A stretch of DNA of 64,000 bases from the NCBI GenBank assembly GCA_907165135.1, contig OU015569.1:8060501-8124500 (forward strand), read 5' to 3'. Below the pieces are notes generated by a model. It saw nothing but the letters and a program-made list of their open reading frames with translations. It was not told where the DNA came from and searched no databases. Position 1 is the stretch's first letter; each line of letters starts with the position of its first letter. This document shows, one piece after another, positions 33,883 through 47,700 of the stretch. Origin of the DNA: Oikopleura dioica (Eukaryota; Chordata; Appendicularia; Copelata; Oikopleuridae). The translations under genes were made by a program, and so were the position numbers.

Positions 33883-36800
33883 ATGGATCCGCCGGACGGG
33901 GGAATGATAGATGGCACTTTAGACGCGTCCAGGCAATGGTTAGATCCGGGAGCGTGTTCAAATCGGTTACCAAGAGACTGGGCAAATTGTATGTGTGCCC
34001 AAAAATGTAGAAACAGATAGCTTATCACATTTGCTCAACGCATTATCCGACCATTTTCTCAGTAGACCCGCCATTATGCAGTACCGAAAAGAGTCTAAAT
34101 CACCAGGAACGAGATCAGACTCCTTCTCTTCAATTAGCTACTAAGAAAGAAATGTATCTCTGAACCTAAAAACCCTATTTATGGGAGCTCTCATTAGATT
34201 TTGCTTTGGTTAGTAAATGTTCAAATTTAACGGAAGATAAATGTAGCGACTCGGGTAAGTGCAGTATTTGCATAAGCTGAAAGTCTTGTTAGCTTTTACT
34301 ATCATCTGTCGAAGAAGACGACACGGAGATTTCTAAGGCTCTGATCCGTCATAAAGAATTCCGCCGCGAAATTGCACTGCCCAGCGAGTCTCGTCCAGTT
34401 CCAAAAAATATAACTCAGAGCTTTTCTTCAGCATCTTCGAGTTCTAGTCAGAGATACCTTGATATCATTAATTGGAAGCCGGTAAGAGAAATTTGAACAG
34501 TTTTGTGATCATAACAAAAAGTAGCTTCTCTTTTTTCGAGATTTTCTATTCTTGAGCTGTCTAAGCTCCGGAGATACAGGATTTCGAAACCAATTTTGCG
34601 TTTTCCATTGAAAAAGACTCAATGGACTTAAAGTTATACAGGTGTTTAAACAAATTTAAGCATAACAATGCTCAAGTACAAAAACTGCTGACGAAAACAA
34701 AATCGACTCTTCCCGAACAGAATAAAAAAGTAAATTTTACATGAAATTAATTAATGAAATTAAATTAAAAAGGAAAAGGAAGAAGATTCTACCGACTCAT
34801 CGAAAGAAAAAGAACATCGTCCCAAAAACGTACGATTGATGGACTCTCCAAAGGGTCAATCTACTGGCTCTAGAAGATCGAACGTAGTGTCAAGGGGAGC
34901 CCAGAATACAGATACGCCTCAGAAAAATACTATCCATGCTTCTGAATTGGCAAGTGTATCGGGTTTGAGTACAATAAGTAATAAAAGGTGAGATTTTTCA
35001 AGATATGCTGAACCAAAAGGCTCTGTTTGAAAAAATATTTTGAAAGGGATATTCCCGTTGAGCAATTTAAATGCGCGAACTCAGCGGGCTGGAATCGAAA
35101 TTTGGCATCAAAGTCGACAAAAATGTAAAACCAAGCTTCGTTCTATAATGATTAAGAAACTTGCTTAGGCCGACGTCGCTAAAACGTAACTGGATAATAA
35201 CAACAACATGTTTCGCTCTCTACTACAGTAAAGTTTTAACTGTTAACACAATTTTCTTTCATCGAGGCTTCATTCTTATACTTACAAAGAACTACAGTAA
35301 CGCACGACAGAAGCAACTAACAATGATAATAGATTGTAGCTTTTAACATACGAAGTGTTTCTTATGATCCTCTACAGTGTAGGGTTAGGCAATCTACTCA
35401 GGTAAATATCTTTTCAGCATTCGCGCTTTCAACATCCATTTCGACATTGACACGGGAAACCATCATGGATGGTGCATAGCTCCTCCGCCGTCGAACGAAT
35501 TTTACTCGAAAGCTACTGTCAGAAGCTGGGAGGCGCAACGCGTGAACGGTGAGCAGCCATTGATTTCATATTCAATGACTATCACAAAGAAAAGATTGTT
35601 TTTACACAAACATCGTTGAAAGTCCACGGAAACTCGATATTAAACGAATAAATTTCGGATTAGTTTTAATAAACCTCAGCAAAAAATTTTCATTAGGTCG
35701 ATATTTTAAACCTTATTTTCAGTACCACTTTCCATCTTTTTTGAGACCACGACAACCATAAAAAAAGAAACTTACCGAATATCTCTTATTTGCTTGTAAA
35801 TTGTAAAATTTCAAACACATAAAAATTAGCGGCGTTAACATAAACCCATCAGAAGTGATGCTGTCACAATAGTTCCCATGGTGATTGGCGCTCTTAGAAG
35901 CTAACGTTTGTTTGAACTAAAAGTCCAAGTCAGAGCGCAATCCTTATCAATTTCCGACAAATGCATTATCGTCGCTCACGGATGAATTTAGAACTCGTCA
36001 ATCGAGCACGCTCACTTTTGACAGAGATATCCCGCCGGAATAACGGCTTGAGTTTCGCAAGCAAAGAGACAATGCGTCAACCCTTTGCACGGTACTACGA
36101 TAATGGTCAGAATGAAGGCGTCGGTTCTCGATCCGCTCGACGTATTTCCGCGCGTTCTGCCAGATCAGCCACTTCGCGTCCCAGCTCAGCCCGTGTGTCC
36201 AGACCTCAGTCGGCAGTGCAATCAGGTAACTAAATAATCAGATAAGGAAACTCTCGAAAACGAAAGAGGAAGAGAAAGAGAGTTAATCAGCATCTCCAAT
36301 TCAGAAAAGAGCGAAGAAACGAGCAACAGCGGGCCTCTTTTAATTCCAACAGAGAATCTCTTCCTTCTCGAAGTCCCAAGCTCCGCTATCAATAGAGACA
36401 AAACGACGCGCAATAGAGTTGGAAGCGCCCGCAGTTTAAATGAATCGAAGACAACGAAGACTGCGTTCTCATGGATTTTGTATCCTAATGGCAGGTCTTG
36501 CGTCTCAAAGACCTCCTCGGGATACGTAGCGATTTACTGCCATACGAGTGATAAAAAAGTCATTGGCATAAGGTTTGTGATGTTCGCAACTAGCACAAAT
36601 AGAAACAATGTATAAACTCAAGATTTAGTACAGCTTCTGGACTGATCAGTTTCTCCTCGCCTCCAATGATCTTCGACAAAAGCGGAATGCGACTTAATAA
36701 CAATGAAAGAGTTCTCAAATGGGGACAAATAAAATCTCCTGTGGATGTGAAAATCAACAGGTTTCTACGGTTGAAAGCTGCTAGTCCAAGGTTTGACTCT

Positions 36801-37503
36801 ATTTTAATCCCAAACAAATATCGATTCTTTAGGAGCATACTTTTGTTTTATGAAGGAGGAGGGGAAAAATACCACTTGAATCTTGCAGAAGCGAGATCAA
36901 GAGTGGCTGTTATTACGAGCATGGGCAATTTGAACAATATTCTAGGACAGGCCTCGATCTTTCTTGCAAAAAGCTTCGAAAAATCTTATCCGAAGACGCA
37001 ACTACAATGTAGTTCTGAATAAGTCTGAATGTATTTCTGATAATATTGAGCCAGTCAAAAGGACTCACTAGTGAAGCTTCGGAAGAACATGCGCCACTCA
37101 GTCCTGGAGAAACAAGCTATAATTGGGCTGCTAACCTAACACGAGTACTTTCGAATCGTTATCAAAAGTAATGCCCGTCTCTGCTACTTTTTTACAGATT
37201 TACAGGTTATCTGAACTTGAACGAACCTGCAAAAGAGTTTGTTTGAAAGCAAGCGAAGCTCTTCGTAATTTCGTCGAAGCTCATCGCGATTCTACAAGCA
37301 GTCGCCCTTCGACAGCTCTCCCATCACAGTCGCTTTCAAAACTTACGCGTCCGTCTACAGCTTTTGGGAACCCTTACCTCTCGAGTTCTCAAATGCCAAA
37401 TTCTAACAACAAAACTCATAGTTCGGCATCCAAAGCGTTACTAACACCAGCAAACAGGAGAAAAGCTCCACAGATGCCGCGGATTTCCAGGCAAATTTGC
37501 TAA
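33883..37503 (+). CDS. Putative cilia/testis-type protein with FAM194-like region
   Basis: It begins MDPPDGGMIDGTLDASRQWL (33883) and continues through many small exons: KCSNLTEDKCSDS/EDDTEISKALIRHK, LRKEEDSTDSSKEKEHRPKN, AFNIHFDIDTGNHHGWCIAP, MNLELVNRARSLLTEISRR. A Ser/Arg stretch with SRPSSARVSRPQSA follows. Around 36450-36890 the protein reads AFSWILYPNGRSCVSKTSSG, YVAIYCHTSDKKVIGIRFST and FDKSGMRLNNNERVLKWGQI, which resembles from memory the beta-rich C-terminal domain of FAM194/ERICH6 proteins (a YPNG motif followed by a 'genome/own-colour' type strand repeat). The C-terminal exon has more RPSTA motifs and ends at 37503. RPSSA/RPSTA repeats are frequent in axonemal and sperm proteins. 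The identification is tentative, and several exon joins are unverified. Confidence 0.5.
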
Positions 37504-37836
37504 TACTACTCGATTCTTAAAAACTCCAGAGCAATGTCTTTCTCGTCGAGATAAAAGACTGGTGGGACAAATCTAACTCTAAACTATCAATTTGATAATT
37601 TCAAAACTGTCTCTAAAGTCCACAAGTACATTTAGCGAAATTTCAATAGTTCAGAATATTCAGACGTTTTGAGGTCAGATTGATTCGTTTGAAATTTTTC
37701 AGTTAGCGTATATTCTCAGTCATATTACGAATGAAAATACTTGTAATATGCTTTGTTCTTTAATAATGCTCATAAAAAGATTTCCAGTAGACCTTATTCA
37801 GCAAATAAATAAAGCCACTTTCGATACTTCGATAAC

Positions 37837-38604
37837 ATGACAATTCCTGTAATGACAGATGAGTCCTTAGACAATCACCTAAAGTCGTCTTCCGTCGAGC
37901 ATATAAATGTCTTCTCGGTGAGGCTAAAGGACCCGAGTTTCGTCCCTTCAGCGGCGAACAAAACTATTGAGAACGAGTTTTTGCGATCAAGGGGCAATCC
38001 TAAAATCAACATTTTTGTTTATTTCTTGGATAGGGCTGATCCACATTGCGCCACCTCGTTACTTACATCGAGGTACTCCTTGATATCAAACCAATTATCA
38101 GACATTTATAATTTCACACTATCCTAGGCATGGAATACAGGGCGGAATGGGAGTGATATTCGTTGCTTCTCGGTTAATCTTTGCCGACCGGATCTTCGAC
38201 GGCCACGGAGCCGACCCGGCTTCCTTCCGACGAGAATTACAGAAATGCCGCCGGCGCTACAAAGAAGGCTTCCAGTACCCTAAAGATTTCAAATTCTCCG
38301 ACCCAGAGGATCAAGTGCCCGACGAGCTTATCAACTTTTCGAGGCGAACGGCTTGGGGAGGACAAATCGTCCAAATCAGCAATCAGCAGCAATCAACTCG
38401 ATTTCTTGATGCAAAAACGGAAATGATGAGCACAGTACAGACCCTCGTGAGGTCAGTTCTTGAAAATCCCTGCAACTAACTGATGCCAAAATTTAGGTAC
38501 AACTCTTCACACAAATTAAAAACGACGCCCAGTTGAAAGAAAACCTGAATGCAATATCACTCTTCAAAAACATTTTGACTTCAAATTCTGCAACTGAACT
38601 CTAA
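37837..38604 (+). CDS. Conserved-looking soluble protein, function unknown
   Basis: Three exons join cleanly in frame. MTIPVMTDESLDNHLKSSSV starts at 37837. A 57-bp intron at about 38071-38127 joins LLTSR to HGIQGGMGVIFVASRLIFAD, then RIFDGHGADPASFRRELQKC. A 50-nt intron with donor GTGAGG (about 38449-38498) joins TVQTL to VQLFTQIKNDAQLKENLNAI, ending SNSATEL-stop. The product is about 220 aa with mixed helices and no signal peptide or membrane segment. It is followed by an AATAAA at about 38616. It lies in a run of four plus-strand genes spaced about 270-350 bp apart. I do not recognise the family. Confidence 0.6.
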
Positions 38605-38874
38605 AACTGTTCCCAATAAATGTGTATCACCTATGATAAGAGCAGAGTCAGTGGTGGGAAACAAAACTAAGCCGGGCATTCCTCCGCAAAGGGGAATATT
38701 GCTGAATGAGCTTTCCTTCATCACGATCGAAATTTGTCAATCAAGCAGAAAGACAACCGATCCACTTCGCAATCATCTTAATTCATCAGAAAAAAATCGC
38801 AAGCAAAAAGTTTTTTTTGCGAGTTTTAAATTTAATAGACTTTTTACAAGGAGCTACGTATAAGGTTATAGAGA

Positions 38875-39317
38875 ATGCCATTGACCAGAAAGAAGAAGCA
38901 GGAAGAAACAAAAAGATATCACGATTATTGGTACCCGCCCAAGAAAGAAACTCGGCCCTACGATGACCCTGAACGAGACGCCAAGAAGATGAGGAAGACA
39001 AAGAAGATATTGGTTTCTCTAGGCTTGGACGAAACACCCGCGAATCCCGCACCCGGACATCAACCCTTTTTGGAGAGCGAACCTTGTGGATCGAAGCAAA
39101 TCTCCCAGAAAAGACATCCTACCCCGGAAACATCAGAGGACGAATTTTTTGATGCACTTGAAGAGCAACCAGCGACACCTGAGCAGAGAAATGAGTTTCG
39201 ACCAAAGGCACGGGTTTTTCTTATTGATTTACAAATTTAGCATTTTCTTAATTTTTCAAAAAAAAACCTGCTAAGAACACATCCACCCCAACTGTGCCAC
39301 GAGTAGTCCAAGATTAG
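38875..39317 (+). CDS. Small highly charged protein, unknown
   Basis: MPLTRKKKQEETKRYHDYWY opens a Lys/Asp/Pro-rich protein (PPKKETRPYDDPERDAKK, then TPETSEDEFFDALEEQPATP). A roughly 62-nt GT-AG intron (about 39214-39277) removes an early stop and joins FRPKAR to NTSTPTVPRVVQD-stop at 39317. The basic N-terminal third and the acidic Ser/Thr-rich second half suggest a disordered nuclear or regulatory protein. An open frame upstream (38633: MIRAESVVGNKTKPGIPPQR) may be a 5' exon of the same gene, but I could not find a clean join. No family recognised. Confidence 0.45.
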
Positions 39318-39666
39318 AAGAGAAGAAGCGCAAATATAAATTACTTGTAGATAACTGATATATAATACTGACAACTGAATAATAAAATTTTAATGATGAG
39401 CAACTGGTTGACTTTTACGTCGTTTTATTATTTGAAAGGAATATTCAATGCATATTGCAGGGAAAATTAGTGATGTTTATGAGCATTTCGAGGAAAATCG
39501 AGGATTAATCAGCGTTCGTTTGCCTTCATAATTCTTCTGGTGAATGTTTTCCTTCTTGGATGAGTAATTTTCCTTTCGCGCTTGCTCCACTCCGGCTTGT
39601 TTGATATTCATTTTCGTTTTTTGCACACACGTTCAGTTCTCCAGAGAAACTCAGAAACTATAAGCT

Positions 39667-41025
39667 ATGTCCGAATTTCGCGATAGCGGAAGTCAGCCGG
39701 GGGAATGGGGGAAAAACGAGTTCAATCCGATGCAACAGCAGCGGAAACAATCTGCGTACGAAAAAAACTTTTCTTTCGCAAGACAGGATCAACATCGTGG
39801 TGAACCGTCTTACCCACAACCTCCAAATCAGCAATATCAACAGAATCCTGGCCAAAATCAGTACCAGCGTCAACATCTTGGGTTTTCACCAAGTCAACCT
39901 CAGGGAAATAACTACGGAGGGCCTAATAATTTTCCCGGCGGTGGCTATCAGGAATGCGTCGAATGATTTACTAGAAGACAATTTAACAATTTAGCTACTT
40001 TAGACTGAAAATCATTATCAAATAGAACCCACCACAACATCATCAGCAAGCCACCGGTTTCGATCCACGAGCAAATTGGATATCCGATAAACAGGAATGT
40101 ATTTGCAATTTTGAAGGCCGTTTTGCTTCCTTAAAATAACTCCTTCAGATTAGAAATTTTATTTTAGCATCAAGTTATTCAAAACATAAAAAGCATGAAC
40201 TACCTGTTGATGATATATTGAAGAACGATACAATCCTTGATACTCTGATCGCCGAAAACAAAAGCCTCAAGAAAAAGTATCCTACTTTTCTTATCAAAGA
40301 GAATCTTATTCAAACAATTTCAGACTTCAAAACAGTTCTCAAATCGGAGAGTATGCCGGCAATCAACAAGAAGGAACTGGATCTACTCGACTTATAATAA
40401 AGTTTAATCCAAAATTAATTGCGGAATAGTTTTCCGAGCCGACCACTGAATTTTCAAGTAAATAATGATCCTGCTTCAGTCGAACAACTTCGAAAGCAAT
40501 TGAGTCAACTTCGAGCCGACAACGATAACTTACGGGCCAGGGCGAATACTGCCTCGATTCCACAACAAAACAGCAATATAAATCCAAGACAAGAAGATTT
40601 CTACAAGAACGAAATTCAAAGGCACAAGCAAAAGATTGCTGCCCTCGAGTCTGAGCTATCTAACGCACAGACTGGCCAATATGAGAAGCCAATGCCCTTC
40701 GGTGCCCAAGGCGGCGGAAATCAGGAACGGTTACGAAGAGAAATCCTCGCTCATTCAGTTTTACTTTTCATAACCGTTATTAGCCGAATAGTAAAACGCA
40801 AGAAGAGTTGGACAACATGAAGTTTATTAACCAACAGCTCCAAGCGGATAACCAAAATCTGAACGACCAACTTGTGTAAGAACTAAATGACTTTCCCTTG
40901 TCAAAGAATAAAACAAAATTTATAGTAAGCTGGAAGCCGACAAGAAGCGCATCGAAGGCGAGCTGAGAAACGCCAACGAGAATCTAAAGCGGGAAGTTGC
41001 CAACCTTCGTGCAAATAGAAATTGA
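39667..41025 (+). CDS. Coiled-coil protein with Gln/Asn/Pro-rich N-terminus
   Basis: Start MSEFRDSGSQPGEWGKNEFN, then a Gln/Asn/Gly/Pro-rich stretch (QQYQQNPGQNQYQRQHLGF). Further exons encode FDPRANWISDKQ, LKNDTILDTLIAENKSLKKK, RPLNFQVNNDPASVEQLRKQ and then heptad-like helices (LRADNDNLRARANTA, IQRHKQKIAALESELSNAQT, LDNMKFINQQLQADNQNLND, LEADKKRIEGELRNANENLK), ending VANLRANRN-stop at 41025. Six or so small introns. Leu/Lys/Glu heptads point to a parallel coiled coil, as in centrosomal or vesicle-tethering proteins. No orthologue is assigned. It is the last of four co-oriented genes. Confidence 0.6.
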
Positions 41026-41732
41026 CCTTCTCAACTGATCTAAGCGAAAATGAATTTCAAATAAATAATAATTATCACTGATTGTTATTTCGGTTTCATA
41101 CTTATCAAATACTACTCAGACAAGAAACAATGCCGATAACTTCGATTGTACTCTTCTATGATTTCACAGTGCTTCGAAAGCTGTCTAATTTCAAATAAGC
41201 AATTTGCCATTCAAAATTACTTGTTCTTCCATTAAAAAAAACTCTACTTATAAATTAGTTCTTTGTGAAGTCTTGCTTAAAAACCTAACTTAGGTTTAAA
41301 TAAATATTTTTTCTCTGAAAATGTGAAAAAGTTTGTTTTATGTTAGGTTTAATTTGGAGTGTCGACCTTTAAAGAGATTGGTTCGGTGTAATTGCGAAGA
41401 AGTAACGTCGGCGGTGGTGGTGGTGTTTGATTTTTGGCGCTAATGAAATTTACTACATGTGTGGGGCAGCGGGAGCCTGGGGCGACACTGTGTGGCTTGA
41501 GGCCACCTCCGCCCGTGTGTCGTCACCCAAGCTTGACGAGCTGAGCCAGAGGCCCCTAGAGAGACCAAAACACCCAGCGAGGTGCAAATTTTCACAGCTA
41601 ACAAATAAGCACCAATCGTAACCTTTTTACGCTGTAGCAAACAGCTCGAGAAAAAGATGAGAGATAAAGAAGAAAGAATGCGGAAGAAGTAGAGAATCTC
41701 TCCCACTGAGAAATCTCGAAGAAGCTCCATTC
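41026..41732. other. Promoter/5' UTR region of the LRIG gene
   Basis: Holds the 3' end of the coiled-coil gene (AATAAATAATAATT at about 41061), AT-rich sequence, then a GC-richer stretch with GGCGGTGGTGGTGGTG (about 41410) leading to the LRIG start codon. No separate coding exon is supported. Confidence 0.4.
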
Positions 41733-44700
41733 ATGCAGAACTGGGTGGCAAAAATATGTCTTTTCATTCTTCTGCCAGTCTTCGTACTGGCACAATGTCC
41801 CCAGCAGTGCATTTGTTCTGGAAATAGCGCTGTTTGTCGAGGAATAGCATGGACAGAGAAACCAATATTCCCGGAAAATCTGAAAACGCTGTAAGTAAAA
41901 AGAGAAATCGCGTTTTTTTTATACAAATTCATTTGCTAATTATTATAAAATGCTAATTATTATGAATTTCAAGATCCTAAGCGGCGAGCAGTAAGTGCTT
42001 CATAAGCTCGTCGAAAAGATGAGCTATTAGCGCACTATTCAAATTTGTTTTGTTGATCTCGCATTATGAAGCGATGATCACGTAGCTGTTCCGCCAAAAG
42101 TAGAAATCGAAAAAAATTGATGGAGCTCTTTGATTTGGGCAAGATCAAATGAATTTTATGTGTTTTACGGAGGGCGCGAATCAAAATGAAATGATTGCTG
42201 CTACATGTCATAAAACTTTATCAAATATTATTTTAGCGACTTGTCAAACAACCGCATCGGCGAGCTTGACCTGGCGCATCTAAAAGGGCTCGAAACGCTG
42301 ATTCTTGATGGTGCTGCGCTCGACGAACTGGAGAAGGAACTCGCCCTGCCAGCTGGACTGGTCAGACTGTAAGTTACCAAGCAGGAAAGCCGAAATTTTG
42401 GCACGAAACTCGATAAGTGACGCTATGTAGATTTCCTTTCTCCGCCGAGAATGCGATAACGCAATGAAGGCGAGCGCTTGCACCTGTTTTCTTATCGCAT
42501 TTGGCAGGTGTGCAGGCCCAGAGAGCCATCTTTTTTCCCATAATTTCATTCTCGCCCGTTTCATAAAATAATCTTTGGAAAGTCTTTGTAGCGTTGACTA
42601 GCATTTATTCATGAATCTTGTTAGTAATCTATTTATCGAATTGGGGAGGTCGAATTTTTCGGGCAAGAAATCGGCTTTGTAAAGTGTCCGTCGCGCGCCC
42701 AGGTGAAGGCGGCAGGTGCATGGAAACGCAGGGGTGAATATTGCACCGGCATTTGGTGGCGGTGGCGCGCAGTGGTGGTCGACTAATTTATTAGATTTAA
42801 ACGATGTCGACGCGATTGATGTTGAGGGCTCTCGGTGCCTGTTTTATCCGAGAAAAAATATTTTCCCTTCGCCCGTCGCTTTAAAACACATGTCTCCAAA
42901 AAACATCACTAAACATAATATCGATTCATCATCGCACCTTTTAATAAGATTCTTCACTGTCGTTATTTAGATTTTCATAATTCTTTATGTCTTTTGAAAA
43001 TGCTCTATTCAGTAATTTCTCCCCTCGCGAGACCCTTGCCAGGGAAGTAATCTTCGAAAAGTTTTGAATGCCGTTCTAAGCCTAACCGCGCGCAGGGTGC
43101 TTGAAACGCACCTTTACCCGACTATATTGACCGGCTGGTTTTGGTGCATGATTTCAATAAAGAAAAGCCAGGTGAACGAGATTTCCTTTGGATTTTCTCG
43201 CGAAAAGGGAGTGCGTTACAAATATCGAATTGTGAATGTGTAAACTTTCGGAAACTTCTTTTCTTTTTGCCTTGTTGACATTCGGAATGTTCTGGGCAAT
43301 GAAAATAAAAAAGCCAGCTGAAAGGTGTCCTTGTGTTTGAACAACGTTTTCTTTCTGAATAGAGCGGCTAGATCTCTTTGTACGAAACCTCAGCGAGCTC
43401 ATCAAGCACAACTGTCAGGTGCGCTGATCTTTTTATAACTCGATCTGAGTCCATTCCAGTCTGAATTTCCATTCTGGCCATTTGTACTCGCACCGACATT
43501 ATACTCGAGTCCTGCGCAGTCTTTTCACCAGCTTTGTGTGTGTTTTTGCATAAAACAGAGTCGGAAATTCCAGGATAACTTTAAAATCGGCGTTTTGAAG
43601 GACTCATGCGGTGAGAATGATCAGCTATTATGGCGAGTGGGAGCAGGTGTGTGCTTTAGAACTCATTGAAAAGACCGAGAGCGGCTAGTCTCAAGTGAAG
43701 CTTAGGATAAAGCTCGCCTTTGAATAGGGAACTGCTCTCTAGTCCGATTAGTAGGTTGTAGTGTCTCTTGAGCGATAAATTAGGACAGGGACGATAAGGA
43801 AAGCACCGGATCGGCGGTGGTAACACTTTGTTTCCTATCTGAGGTGATTATGGCTTTTGCGAGGTCAGCCACCGGCGGAGACTGAGTCGATAACGCCAAC
43901 CGAGATCGATTCCGTTATCACTTTTCTTGTTTCGCGCCGATTCCTCCTATTTCTCAGGCCAGAACTGCTCGCGTGGTTTCGTTCGTTGACAAGCTGCATT
44001 TTGAATAGAACCAAATTTAATCATTTATCAAAATTGAATTCGCTGTTTTCTTTCCGAGAGCAATAACGTTTCGCATATTGTACTTCTAAATCAATTTTAT
44101 TTGGTCACACAACACTTGACACTCGCATCAATCAAATTAAATGGGCAAATATTCTAAGCCCCTTAAGGTATTTAGATAACACTTAAATTGTGTGCAATAT
44201 AATTGTCAGGGGTCGGATGCGTGCCCTGTCAAAATTTATGCGTTTTGATCAGTCAGCGGGCAAGAAACGCATAGAAAGGCAGCTAGAAGTTGTACTTTAG
44301 TTTTGAACGCAGTGGTCTTTCTTGTTTTTGGTAAATGGATTTGGAACTAGAGTAAAAGGCTTTGTCAAATTAAATTTCCTAGCCTGTTTAACTCCTCTTA
44401 CTTACGCTGGAAGCTCCATTCATGGGGAATATCTTCTGACTTAATTTTCATCATACAGATTAGATGAGAAAAATTCTTTGATTCTATCGTTGCGGCTTTA
44501 AAAACAATTTGGTTATTTGCAGTGCGAACGGCGGCAAATTAAATTTGGTTGTTGAATAATTGTCCTTTTCAGCTCGTTGCGCGAGTGCAAGCTAAGCCAC
44601 GTGCCCCTTCTTGGAGCTGCATCTGGAACTCTTCGTCAACTCGACCTTGGCAAGAATCGTTTCCGCGAAGTAACATCGCTTGAGTTCGAACATCTGGAGC

Positions 44701-47700
44701 AACTCGAAGAGCTGGACCTCTCCGAGAACCGAATCCCGCGCAATAGGAAGCAAACTTCACACAGACTGCACTTGCCTACTTCCCTTAAAAAACTGTAAGT
44801 TTCTAATCGCTCATTTTGGTATACGCTGGCAGACAAAGAACAAACCCAGCTTACTCAGCTTGATTTTTAATCCAAGTTACTTAGTCTTTGTCAAGCGCTC
44901 GAATATTTTCGTTCAAGCTGACAACTGCAGAGTTATTTCTTTTTGTATCTGCTAACCAACTATCTTGCGAGCGGGTATCCCTCAGCCGGATTCACATATT
45001 TTCAAATTACTACCTTGTGATGTTTTCTGCCAGCATATTTTCGCGCATTACGGCGCCCATTTGGTTGCGATCTCAACCGGACTTTCTTATGTTTTGGGTA
45101 ATTTTCTTTCGATTTTCGCGCAAATTTCTAAAAACTGCCTATGAACGTGCTGATTTATCCTCTCTAGGAACCTTGACGGCAACCAGATTCGAGAGCTGAG
45201 CTTTGGTCTCTTTTTAAAATTGGAGAATCTTGAAGTTCTCTCGATGAATAACAACAGCATCGCAAAAGTGAAGGGCACTGTTTTTGCCAACAACAAAGCG
45301 CTTCAATCGCTCAGTCTCAGTGGAAACAAGCTCAAGGAACTTCCTCAGTTCTTCCTCAAACAACAATCTAAGCTAAAGCATCTGGATCTGAGTGGTAAGT
45401 GAAATACTTCATAAAAAATAAATTTAAAGAAAGCAACGTAAAACAGGAATCTCAAAGATGGAGTTTGAAATCTTCTTTCCGCTGAGAATTCAAACATTCC
45501 CACCGAGCCTTACACATATGTACTTTTTCTCTTAAGCGATGCTTATGTAGTTTCCTTCAGGAAATTCCCTTGGAGAGTCTGGTATGGATTTAGCGATTTA
45601 CATCAAAGGAAGCCGCTTGGAAAGTCTGAACTTTTCAAATAACGCAATTTCGGAAATAACGGACGATATACTCTACGAACAGGACCAACTTATCAGTCTC
45701 GACCTTTCGAACAACGAAATTTCGGCTTTGCCCTATGATCCTCTCAAAGGCCCTTGGAAATACACCAGAAACCTGAAAATTCTGTAAGTTTCGTTAACCT
45801 GTTTTTCGACTTTTCCCGCTAATCAAAAATTCATGTAAATTTATTTCAGAAATGTGTCATCCAACAAAATTCAAAAGTTAGAAGCAAATGCCTTTGGGAA
45901 GCTTTCGAACCTTGAAGAGCTTTACTTGCACGACAATAAAATCGAGACGATTTTCGACCATTCTTTCCGCGGTCTTGACAAGCTCCGAATACTGTAAGTA
46001 GACGAGAGAAGCATTTTTGAATTTTTCAACGGGAGACTCTTAGCCGTTCTTGTAAATATCCTATGCTGAGTGGAATTTTGTGTGTAAAGGTGCTTCTGCA
46101 AATGGCGGCTTACGATTTTTTCTTGATTGTTAGGCCTGTGTGCCCAATCTGGGCAAACAGTAAAAATCTGTGCTGATCAAATAAGTTTCAAGATCGTGCT
46201 GACTTCCGTCCAGGTGTCGGCTTGTCGCCGGTGTTGTTGACCTTGCAACTATTATGATCCTATCGACATTTTTGCCTGGTCGAGAAGAGTTTAGTGAGAA
46301 ATATTATTAGAAAGACGGCGTCGATACCTATACCGAAGTACAAATAATTTTCAGTTAAAACTCGAAACCGCACACCCGTAGTTGCCCTTCAAGAATAATT
46401 CCCTTACGACCATATTCCGGAATTTCCAGGAAAATTGTTTTCAGCGAGAAAATACTCCTCAATACTACTGCTATTCAATATCACTGAATAAAATAACGTT
46501 TAATTTTTTAGTAATTTGGCTAACAATGTGATCTCAAACGAACTGCGGAACATCGCGAACTCAATTGTCAATCTACCTTTCATCACAACAATGTAAGTTC
46601 GACGCTGTCCTGTCCGTATAATGACCAAATGAACAATAGAGATCTACGACAAAATGCTCTGCGGCGGATTACGCGATCAACTTTTGCTTCCATGGGACAT
46701 ATTGAATCGATCGACCTGCGTGCGAATCCTCTCACGGAAATCGACTTCGAGGCCTTCGATGAACGGGCTTTGCGGGCGCTCATGATCGACTCTGAAGACT
46801 TTCTGTGTGACTGCAACTTGATTTGGTTCTCCGGAATGCTGAAAAAGATTCAATCGCCATCAAACGACAACAATCAATGTCATTATCCTCCAAACTTACG
46901 TGGACAGAACCTATTGGAAGTCAAACATGATCAACTCACTTGCGACCAAAATCCGAAGCCGGTACTCATCAAAGGTTAACTCTCTTTTTACGAATTATTT
47001 TTTTAAAAGAATTTTAGGCCCGATGGATGCGAATGTCGAAATCAACGAAGACGTAAAATTCACATGTCTCGTGAAGACGACTGAGATTTCTTCTGTTGAA
47101 GTGGAATGGATCTACCAAGAAAGTTCAGAAAATGAAAGCGGGGACACTCGCTTGACGCACAAGGAAGGTGTCATAGAAATCAACACCCCCGACGTTACGA
47201 AGCTTGTTGGCAATGTGGTTGAATCCTCACTGACTATGAAAAGGCTGCAGCGGACGCGCGGAGCTTTCCCGGAGGGATTCATCAAGTGTCAAGTCCGGAA
47301 CCGATATGGTTCCACTGTTTCAAACCTAGCGGAACTAACTCTCTTTCAACACGCTCACTTTCTGAGCACGCCACGCAACCAAACTGTCGAAGTTGGCGAT
47401 ACTGTGAAGCTAAACTGCAATGCTATCGGTTATCCGGAGCCGCTTGTTTCTTGGGAATTCCCACGCTTACCCGATGAGTACAAAGGCCGTACCCAAATGT
47501 CTTCTGATGGCCGCACTGTAACTATCGAGCACATACAAGAAAATGACAGCGGGAAATATACCTGTACTGCAGCGAATTCTGCTTCGAAGATTGCGATAGA
47601 TATTTACGTCCGCTTGGCTCCATCACGCGAGCTTATTGAGTTCAACAACGACGTTGAGTATAATCTGGGAAAAGACGCAGTTCTGAAATGTCATCATCCC

